32,328 bases of DNA from Chloroflexota bacterium (GTDB taxonomy: Bacteria; Chloroflexota; Anaerolineae; Anaerolineales; Villigracilaceae). Of the stretch, positions 1 through 5,358 are shown in pieces. The stretch lies in assembly GCA_016234555.1 (NCBI GenBank), contig JACRBJ010000021.1, positions 1 to 32,328 of the forward strand, read 5' to 3'. The notes under the pieces are model-generated. The model saw only the letters and a list, made by a program, of their open reading frames with translations. It ran no database searches and was not told the DNA's origin. The stretch's first letter is position 1; each line of letters opens with the position of its first letter. Both the position numbers and the translations under genes were made by a program.

Positions 1-1179
1 CTGCCCCGCGATCCAGCGGATGAAGAGCGGGTTGCCCTGCGTGATCTCGTACAGGTCTTCGCGCTCTTTTTGGGAGGCACGGGCGAGGCGCGGATATTTT
101 GCGGCGAGTTCGGCGATGAGTTGCAGGGCCTCGTCGCGGGCGAGGCGGTCGAGGCGCACGATGCGCGCGTCCACGTCGGTGCGGCGGCGGGAGGTGACGA
201 TGGCTTTGTTCCCTTCGGGCAGGCGCGAGAGAAATTGGAACAGGCGCGTGCGCTCGTCTTCTGGCAGGGTTTCCAAATTGTCGAAGATGATCAGCGCCTT
301 TTTGCCTGCCAGCGCGAGACGCAGTTCGTTGGGACGCTCATCGGGCGCGAGTTTTTCAAGTCCGTCTGCGCCCAATTCCTTGCCCAGTTCGTCCAGCATG
401 GCGAGGTAGGTCGGGCGGGTGAAGTCGGTGAGTGGTTTTTCACCTTCGACGGTCAGGTCACGCACTTTGGCGGTGATGAAAATTTTGCGCTCGAAGAGTT
501 CCGCTGGCGCGTCGTGCGCGGCTTTGATGGCGAGTGCGGTCTTGCCGATGCCGCCAGGTCCGTCAATGAGTGCGCCCCAGGTGCGGGAGTCGGGGGAGAG
601 GGCGGATTTGATGATGTCGAGTTCTTTGGCGCGTCCGAAGAAGTAGGGTTGGGTGGGGAGGGTGGAGCCGGTGGGGGATTTGCGATTTTCGATTTCAGAT
701 TGACGATTGTCTGGGTGATGGTTTGCCGCGAAGTGGCTGAGGGCGTTAGCGACTTTCATCCCCAAGTCTTGCGCTGTTGTGAAGAAGGCGCAAACGTGGT
801 CGGTTTGAATCCTTTGTTTGAAGGCTTTTAGTTTTGACGCCCCTGGCTCACCCTCGATAAATTTTGGAAGCCAGGGTTGATTTTCTTCATCAATGACAAA
901 GATATAAATTGTTTTGCCAAGTTCCCTTGCATGAACATATTCCATCTCGGTGATGGAAATTTCTGAATTTGCAGGAATGTATCCGTAGCGATGGGCGTAA
1001 ATACCGACAAAGAAATCGCTTTCTTCCACTTCTTTCAAGCAGGCATCCAAAGGTTCGTCGGGACGCGCTCCAAAGACTTCCATTTTGGATGCCTGGTAAT
1101 TTGTCCCTTCCACGGCGCGGATGGCGGCAGCGCGATATTCGATCAAGTCTTTGTAGGTGGAACTGATGAAGACTTTCAT
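1..1179 (-). CDS. DUF4062 / NB-ARC STAND ATPase, 3' end outside window
   Basis: The frame is open from ATG at 1179 to the window edge: 393 codons and no stop, so the C-terminal part is missing. Residues 1-~150 start MKVFISSTYKDLIEYR, the hallmark of DUF4062, a domain found at the N-terminus of STAND proteins. A short repeat-encoded linker (about residues 158-169) follows. The NB-ARC-type ATPase then shows Walker A GPGGIGKT at 207-214, Walker B LIIFDN with Asp300, a TSRRR sensor motif and a GNPLFIRW stretch (GxP motif) near the cut. STAND ATPases are switches that oligomerise on ligand binding; the sensor (TPR, WD40 or similar) normally follows NB-ARC and would lie beyond position 1. An AAGGG stretch about 8 nt before the ATG supports the start. 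The domain assignment is firm. A role in antiviral defence or signalling is inference, and the effector activity of DUF4062 cannot be read here. Confidence 0.88.
   Translation of the reverse strand, partial: MKVFISSTYKDLIEYRAAAIRAVEGTNYQASKMEVFGARPDEPLDACLKEVEESDFFVGIYAHRYGYIPANSEISITEMEYVHARELGKTIYIFVIDEENQPWLPKFIEGEPGASKLKAFKQRIQTDHVCAFFTTAQDLGMKVANALSHFAANHHPDNRQSEIENRKSPTGSTLPTQPYFFGRAKELDIIKSALSPDSRTWGALIDGPGGIGKTALAIKAAHDAPAELFERKIFITAKVRDLTVEGEKPLTDFTRPTYLAMLDELGKELGADGLEKLAPDERPNELRLALAGKKALIIFDNLETLPEDERTRLFQFLSRLPEGNKAIVTSRRRTDVDARIVRLDRLARDEALQLIAELAAKYPRLARASQKEREDLYEITQGNPLFIRWIAGQ
674..708. repeat. Heptanucleotide repeat (five units ending GATT) inside the STAND gene
   Basis: Five consecutive 7-mers read GGGGATT, TGCGATT, TTCGATT, TCAGATT, GACGATT on the + strand. 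On the coding (-) strand they give AAATCGN-type heptads encoding part of an Asn/Arg/Ser/Glu-rich linker between the DUF4062 and NB-ARC domains. Units of 7 nt shift frame each copy, so the peptide is not periodic. The pattern resembles the short tandem heptamer repeats (STRR) known from cyanobacteria and other phyla. The periodicity is directly visible; the family assignment is inference. Confidence 0.7.
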
Positions 1180-1250
1180 GGTATTGTCCCTTGTTGGCAG
1201 GATTTATATCTCCTGTGATTCTACAACACATTGCCGATAGGCGGCTTGGC

Positions 1251-1295
1251 AAAAAAAAACAAGAACTCGGAGGTAATCACTCCGAGTTCTTGTTT
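1251..1295 (-). terminator. Rho-independent terminator of the STAS gene
   Basis: Arms 1257-1272 and 1280-1295 form a perfect 16-bp stem around a 7-nt loop. On the minus strand the stem is followed directly by a run of T (plus-strand A run from 1251). It begins 15 bp after the STAS stop codon and insulates it from the downstream STAND gene. Confidence 0.93.
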
Positions 1296-1309
1296 GCCCT
1301 GTTCCACGA

Positions 1310-1714
1310 CTAGAAAGATGCGATGGCCTTTTTTATATCATCAAAGGATTCAATATACAAATCAAAGCCGGTTGTCTTGAAAACAGCCTTTGATTCGTTT
1401 GAAAGGTTTGTCACTTTTAAATAAGGAGATTTATAGGTGTCGGCGAAAATACCCTTCCTTATGTCTTTTTCGCTTAGCGTGGCATCCGGGTGGATGGCGT
1501 TTAATTCTTTAAAAATATGGTGGATGGCGCGCAGTCCTCTGCTGCTCACATAAGGCGAATGAGTCAAATCTACAAGGATGTAGCGCGCACCGCCTTTGAT
1601 TATGTCAGCTGCCTTTTTTTCGAACGAATCAGTGGTGGCCGAATCAAGATCGCCGTCAACGTGAAGTATCGTAATTGGAACACGTCCGTTTTGGGTTGAA
1701 ACTTTAATTTCCAT
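1310..1714 (-). CDS. STAS-domain anti-sigma-factor antagonist
   Basis: A 134-residue protein consisting of one STAS domain (SpoIIAA/RsbV type). Visible marks are the opening beta strand (MEIKVSTQNG...ITILHVDGDLDSATTDSF) and the YILVDLTHSPYVSSRGLRAI segment. The latter corresponds to the conserved D(x)SS(A)GLR site whose second serine is phosphorylated by a partner kinase in this family. The usual small residue after SS is Arg here. The start was set at ATG 1714, preceded at ideal distance by AGAAGGAG; an in-frame ATG 18 nt upstream (1732) lies in the leader. It is monocistronic with its own promoter and terminator. By family it releases a sigma factor or acts in partner switching. No anti-sigma kinase gene is adjacent, so its target is unknown. 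Confidence 0.88.
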   Translation of the reverse strand: MEIKVSTQNGRVPITILHVDGDLDSATTDSFEKKAADIIKGGARYILVDLTHSPYVSSRGLRAIHHIFKELNAIHPDATLSEKDIRKGIFADTYKSPYLKVTNLSNESKAVFKTTGFDLYIESFDDIKKAIASF

Positions 1715-1727
1715 GTTTTCTCCTTCT

Positions 1728-1777
1728 ACCATTAAAATGGTTACCTATATTATACATAATTGACAATAATTATCCAA
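1728..1777 (-). promoter_or_regulatory. Promoter and leader palindrome of the STAS gene
   Basis: On the minus strand, TTGGAT (1777-1772), a 17-nt spacer and TATAAT (1754-1749) form a good sigma-70-type promoter. Between the expected start of transcription and the Shine-Dalgarno site lies the palindrome ACCATTttAATGGT (1728-1741). It could be an operator or a small leader hairpin. Assignment is by eye from consensus similarity. Confidence 0.6.
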
Positions 1778-1810
1778 TACCGTTTTGGAATGAAAATTCC
1801 CTGGTTTTGG

Positions 1811-1874
1811 ATATGGTGACAAATATATTGCGTAATTCTCTCGATCGTCAGCAAGGTAAGACCGAGTACGGTAT
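1811..1874. repeat. Possible degenerate copy of the nrfH/ion-channel upstream palindrome
   Basis: The right end GACCGAGTACGGTAT matches 14 of 15 bases of the right end of the two clear copies at 3825-3890 and 5219-5285. Overall length (64 bp) and position upstream of a minus-strand gene are also alike. The left arm is eroded: it keeps GACAAAT and ATTGCG but has lost the long stem. It is therefore a decayed copy or a chance partial match. Confidence 0.4.
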
Positions 1875-1906
1875 AACAAACCTCATGAAAATCAGGGAAA
1901 GTCCAT

Positions 1907-1946
1907 AAACAAAAAGTACGCCACCCGTGAAGGATGGCGTACTTTT
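1907..1946 (-). terminator. Rho-independent terminator after nrfA
   Basis: Arms 1912-1925 and 1933-1946 pair over 14 bp (one mismatch on DNA, G-U in RNA). On the minus strand they are followed by TTTTTGTTT. The hairpin starts 17 bp beyond the nrfA stop codon. Confidence 0.9.
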
Positions 1947-1962
1947 GAATCACCAATTACTT

Positions 1963-3303
1963 TTACTGCGCGGGCACGGCTTCGTAGTACGTGCCAGTCG
2001 TCAGCAGGCTTGTGTCACCGATGGACTGTGCGGCGAGCATCTGCGCCTGACGCGCGCGGTTGGTGGCTTCCGCCAGTGTCTTCAAGGCGTATTCGGGGTT
2101 GTGGAAGCCCGTGCTGTTTTCAGCCGAAACGATGTCCCACATGTATTGCGCTTCGCGGTGGAGTTTACGCGCCTGATCCAGCAGGGTGGGATCGGCATTG
2201 CCAGCGGCGACAGCGTTCTTGATGGCGTTGACTGCATCGATGATGGCGTCTTCGGTTGTGACCTTGGTTTCGGCAACCTGATCTTGGATGATGCCCACAC
2301 GTTCGACCACGTAATTCGTGTCGGCGTGGCACTGTCCGCAGGCTTCTTCGGGATTCAGCAATGGGCTGTGGACGTCGTGCGAGGAGTACTTCGTCGCGCC
2401 GTCGCTGGTATACGGCATGTGACAGTCGGCGCAGGAGACGCCCGCGTTGTAGTGGGTGGAACCAGCGGTGAAGAACTCGTATTCGGGATGCTGAGCCTTC
2501 AGCATGGGGGTGTCAGTTTCGGGGTATGCCCAATCCTTGAATCCGATTTCTTCGTAGTAGGTGAGGATTTCGTCAACCGTCGTGCCGTTGTCCCACGGGA
2601 AGGTGAGGTACTTGCCATCGCCCTTGAAGTAGTATTCGACGTGACAGTTGGCGCAGACGACTGTCCGCATTTCCTGACGGGTGAAGGTGGTCCAGTCCTT
2701 GCCCTGACGTTCGAACGCTTCCTTCAACGCAGGGTTGGTGACGATCAGGCGCATGGTCCCGGCCTCGTGGCAGTTGGCGCAGCCGATGGTGTTGTTGATG
2801 TTCGGCGTCATTTCATTGAACGACATCTTGTCATAGGCTTCCATGCCCATTCTGTCCCACAGACCGGGGTTGTCCGCTGATTTGCAGGAATAGCACGTGG
2901 CGGGCGTGTGCTTGGGATCCTCGTCGTTCAAATTCAAACGTTTGGTGGCGCGCACATCCTCAAGCATGTTCATGTGACCGCGGTCGTCGTTGTAATCCTT
3001 GCTGAAGGGATATCCCGCAAACAGAATCACCTGGCGCGGATCGCGTTCGAGCCAGGAGAATTGCGAAGAGCCGCCGTACTTGGTATCCTGATTGTTCGTC
3101 TTGGTCTTCAACAGGGTGTCATATTGGTTGGGGAAGTTTACCGCCCATTTGGTTGAATCAGGCTCCATCGGAGCGATCTCAACCAGCGGCTGGACGGAGC
3201 GTGTCTCGGCGGGCTGATTCTTCACATACGCCAGCACGCCCACCAGCGCGACAGCCAGGACGATCACAAGTCCCGCCAAAATCAGATTGGTGTAATTTTT
3301 CAT
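1963..3303 (-). CDS. nrfA: Cytochrome c nitrite reductase, pentahaem catalytic subunit NrfA
   Basis: A 446-residue protein that reduces nitrite to ammonium with six electrons at the outer face of the membrane. An uncleaved N-terminal helix (about residues 7-27) should anchor or export it. Five haem sites are present: CYSCK at 137-141, the lysine-ligated active-site haem diagnostic of NrfA, then CANCH (175), CANCH (217), CADCH (291) and CGQCH (322). The distal-pocket region HVEYYF (221-226) and the HPEYE...THYNAGVSCADCHMP segment supply the conserved Tyr and His. ATG 3303 was chosen because TAAAGGAG precedes it and the transmembrane helix follows at once; a longer reading to 3408 would run into nrfH. 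It lies 14 bp downstream of nrfH, forming the usual nrfHA operon, and ends in a terminator. Identification is secure. Confidence 0.97.
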   Translation of the reverse strand: MKNYTNLILAGLVIVLAVALVGVLAYVKNQPAETRSVQPLVEIAPMEPDSTKWAVNFPNQYDTLLKTKTNNQDTKYGGSSQFSWLERDPRQVILFAGYPFSKDYNDDRGHMNMLEDVRATKRLNLNDEDPKHTPATCYSCKSADNPGLWDRMGMEAYDKMSFNEMTPNINNTIGCANCHEAGTMRLIVTNPALKEAFERQGKDWTTFTRQEMRTVVCANCHVEYYFKGDGKYLTFPWDNGTTVDEILTYYEEIGFKDWAYPETDTPMLKAQHPEYEFFTAGSTHYNAGVSCADCHMPYTSDGATKYSSHDVHSPLLNPEEACGQCHADTNYVVERVGIIQDQVAETKVTTEDAIIDAVNAIKNAVAAGNADPTLLDQARKLHREAQYMWDIVSAENSTGFHNPEYALKTLAEATNRARQAQMLAAQSIGDTSLLTTGTYYEAVPAQ

Positions 3304-3317
3304 GGATGCATTCTCCT

Positions 3318-3806
3318 TTACTTGATCGGATAAAGTGATGAGTCTTGATAGGGGACATTCGAAGCGCCGCGAACACCGTGCGCCACGTTGCGGTGACAGT
3401 CCCAGCAATAGCGGTCGAAGGGCTGTGCACCCATCACGACGGTTTCCGCTGTACTTTCGTGACAGTGGATGCAGTTCTCCTGGATGATTTCCTTTGTCTT
3501 GTCGCTCGCGCGGATTGCCACGGGGATATCTCCCGAAACAAAGGCGTAAACATCCTTTGCGCCCTGCCTGCCCTTTTCGGCGTAATACACCGCGAAATTG
3601 TCATGGGGCAGATGACAATCGGTGCACTTGGCAAACCCTTCGTGCCCACCGTGATACCAGTTCTCGTATTGCGAATCCATGGTGTGGCAGTTGGCGCAGG
3701 TTTCGGGGTCGCTTCCACCGTAGGCGGCGGCGTCTGTCGCAAAGACAAAATATCCCAGCGCCAGGATCGCAACCGCAACAGCAATGATGAATGGATATTT
3801 CGACAT
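3318..3806 (-). CDS. nrfH: Cytochrome c nitrite reductase, tetrahaem quinol-oxidising subunit NrfH
   Basis: A 162-residue NapC/NrfH-family protein. One transmembrane helix (about residues 5-25) is followed by four haem-binding motifs: CANCH, CTDCH, CIHCH and CWDCH. CANCHTM places a Met two residues after the haem-1 His, as in NrfH, where Met ligates haem 1. It takes electrons from menaquinol and passes them to NrfA. The start ATG 3806 has AAGGAG at good distance. Upstream come the 66-bp palindromic repeat (3825-3890) and a CRP/FNR-type site (3935-3950), so the operon is probably controlled by anaerobiosis or nitrite. Length and motif order fit the family. Confidence 0.95.
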   Translation of the reverse strand: MSKYPFIIAVAVAILALGYFVFATDAAAYGGSDPETCANCHTMDSQYENWYHGGHEGFAKCTDCHLPHDNFAVYYAEKGRQGAKDVYAFVSGDIPVAIRASDKTKEIIQENCIHCHESTAETVVMGAQPFDRYCWDCHRNVAHGVRGASNVPYQDSSLYPIK

Positions 3807-3824
3807 TGGCTCTCCTTGGATATG

Positions 3825-3890
3825 ATACCCACGGTCAAAAATTGTGCTTTCCGCCTTCAAAAAAGCGCGATTTTTGACCGAGTGCGGTAT
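3825..3890. repeat. 66-bp palindromic element upstream of nrfH (copy A)
   Basis: The ends ATACCCAC and GTGCGGTAT are inverted. Inside, an 18-bp stem starting GGTCAAAAATTG pairs with its partner ending TTTTTGACC around an A/C-rich loop. Two stem positions are G-T pairs if the plus strand is transcribed. Copy B at 5219-5285 has the same length, loop and ends. Stem position 6 is A-T here but C-G in copy B, a compensatory change. It sits 18 bp upstream of the nrfH ATG, so it is within the promoter or leader region. Confidence 0.85.
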
Positions 3891-3934
3891 AAAATTAAGT
3901 CGGGCTTAATATAAAGGATTGGGGAGGAAATTGT

Positions 3935-3950
3935 TGTGATTTTTGTCACA
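3935..3950. promoter_or_regulatory. CRP/FNR-family operator upstream of nrfHA
   Basis: TGTGA-N6-TCACA is a perfect 16-bp palindrome matching the CRP-type consensus, centred about 136 bp upstream of the nrfH start codon. CRP/FNR/DNR regulators commonly control nrf operons. The regulator gene is not in the window, and which family member binds is unknown. Confidence 0.55.
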
Positions 3951-4172
3951 TTTTCGGAGGAAAACTTAAACCCGAATGAAAAGGAAATTTACCTTATTTT
4001 ATCCGAATTGCAAGACAAAAACTTGTCCGCTGAGATGTGGACTCCTAAGTCCCTGACCTGGGCAAGCCGGGGACTTTGTGCTCCAACCTCACCCAAACTC
4101 GCGGATGTTTTGATTTATTTCCACATGAGCCTGTCCATGCAAGAAGGCGGTTCTCACGCAGCCATCTTTGAG
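3951..4172. other. Gene-poor spacer with one weak hairpin
   Basis: I see no convincing gene between the CRP-type site and the ion-channel stop codon. The only structure is AAGTCCC (4047-4053) pairing with GGGACTT (4070-4076). On the minus strand no T run follows, so it is at best a weak terminator for the ion-channel gene. Confidence 0.4.
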
Positions 4173-5192
4173 TTAATTCCCTCCACCCCCGATCAACAAC
4201 AACCGACTGTAGGGAATGGTCAACTCAAAAACGAACACATACGCCATCAGGAGTATCCACAATGCGGGAATCGTCCAGCGCGTGCGCAGATGGAGTTTCT
4301 CCGCCCTGACGGTCTGTTCGTTGTTCACATAGACCATGAGCAGGACCGATACCATCAACGAGAGAAAGATAACCACATAGGTTGCGACCATGAACTTGTC
4401 CACAAAGGTGAGATAGCCCGTGGCTGGCACACCCGCCACCAGCGAGATGTGATACAGCACAATCGCCACCAGCGTGGACGAGGTCAGCGCAAGGCGCTCC
4501 TTTGCGTCGTCGATCCGCAGCAGGAAGGAAAGCATTCCCACCAGCACGATCACCAAAGCCGCAAAGATGGTCTTCATGAACGCGCCGAAGCGGTCGCGCT
4601 CCAGAAACATCCAAATGTCGATGCGGTCGTATTTGATCGGGTCCATGGAATATGAAATGGGGGTCACGTCCGAGCCACTTTGTTCGGGCTTGTAATACCA
4701 CCCCGAAGGATTGAAAAGCATTTCGTCCACGCTGAGGGAAGTCAGTTCGTAGGTGATCTCATCGCCTCCAAGTTTTTTATCCTCGATGAACATCTCGATG
4801 TAAAGATAGTCGAAGGGATAGAACTGGTAATCCACCTTGCCGATCAGGGTGGTCCTCAGGCGGTAATCGTAGGAGGTGAACGGGACGGACGTGCCTTGAT
4901 CGACAGGATCGATTTCCTCGGTGGCGTTCATCACGTCCCAGGTTGGCTCGTTTTTACAGGGAGCGTCCTTGCAGATGAAGCTGATGAACATGTCCACCGT
5001 ATAGGTCCCGGCGTTCAGGTCTATGTCGGAGATGTTGAGCACGGTGATGTTTAACAGGTACACATCCCGTTTTGCCTGCGCTTCCACAGGGGATGCGGCT
5101 CGCGCCTGATCTTTTGTGAAGGGAGCGAAAGACACCAGCAGCGCGGAAAGCATGGAAACCAGCAGGAATTTGTACATGGGAAATGTTTTCAT
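4173..5192 (-). CDS. Prokaryotic pentameric ligand-gated ion channel (GLIC/ELIC-like)
   Basis: A 339-residue protein with the order expected of this family. It has a signal peptide (about 1-32, ARA/ASP end), a beta-rich extracellular domain with the VYLLNITVLNISDIDL opening strand and a Y-P-F-D loop at 125-128 (the 'Pro-loop' FPFD of prokaryotic receptors), then four membrane helices at about 204-225, 233-253, 264-289 and 307-328. The second helix, entered through KERLALTSSTLVAIVLY, would line the pore. Two close cysteines (74 and 79) lie elsewhere than the eukaryotic Cys-loop. The ligand and ion selectivity cannot be read from sequence. AAAGGAG precedes ATG 5192. It is transcribed towards nrfHA but is separated from it by 366 bp with separate signals. 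Confidence 0.85.
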   Translation of the reverse strand: MKTFPMYKFLLVSMLSALLVSFAPFTKDQARAASPVEAQAKRDVYLLNITVLNISDIDLNAGTYTVDMFISFICKDAPCKNEPTWDVMNATEEIDPVDQGTSVPFTSYDYRLRTTLIGKVDYQFYPFDYLYIEMFIEDKKLGGDEITYELTSLSVDEMLFNPSGWYYKPEQSGSDVTPISYSMDPIKYDRIDIWMFLERDRFGAFMKTIFAALVIVLVGMLSFLLRIDDAKERLALTSSTLVAIVLYHISLVAGVPATGYLTFVDKFMVATYVVIFLSLMVSVLLMVYVNNEQTVRAEKLHLRTRWTIPALWILLMAYVFVFELTIPYSRLLLIGGGGN

Positions 5193-5218
5193 TTTCGGCT
5201 CCTTTGTGAAAGTATATA

Positions 5219-5285
5219 ATACCCACGGTCACAAATTGCGCTTTCCGCCCTCTAAAAAAGCGCAATTTGTGACCGAGTGCGGTAT
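5219..5285. repeat. 67-bp palindromic element upstream of the ion-channel gene (copy B)
   Basis: It has the same ends (ATACCCAC, GTGCGGTAT), loop and length as copy A at 3825-3890. Its 18-bp stem, GGTCACAAATTGCGCTTT and partner, is perfect. It lies 26 bp upstream of the ion-channel ATG, and its right end is about 38 bp before the -35 box of the divergent helicase gene. Confidence 0.88.
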
Positions 5286-5322
5286 AAAAAGTATAGCACG
5301 CGGATTCGCTTAACTCAATCGG

Positions 5323-5351
5323 TTGACAAAAATCCCGCACTCCTGTACCCT
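5323..5351 (+). promoter_or_regulatory. Promoter of the helicase gene, predicted leaderless
   Basis: A perfect -35 box TTGACA (5323-5328), a 17-nt spacer and TACCCT (5346-5351) are followed by 7 nt and then ATG at 5359. Transcription should start at or one base before the ATG, and no Shine-Dalgarno sequence is present. A TTG codon at 5323 is in frame with the gene but belongs to the -35 box. Confidence 0.7.
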
Positions 5352-5358
5352 TCACAAC

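Noticed and set aside
70..831. Long plus-strand frame of about 250 codons at the left edge
   Set aside because: It is antisense to the STAND ATPase, whose domains are clear, and its own translation is low-complexity and matches nothing.
1750..1956. Minus-strand frame of 68 codons between the STAS gene and nrfA
   Set aside because: No ribosome binding site, and it overlaps the STAS promoter and the nrfA terminator.
1927..2880. Plus-strand frame of over 300 codons opposite nrfA
   Set aside because: Antisense shadow of a gene with five haem motifs; no recognisable protein.
3936..4655. Plus-strand frame with ATG near the CRP-type site
   Set aside because: Most of it is antisense to the ion-channel gene; the first 80 residues match nothing and there is no good ribosome binding site.
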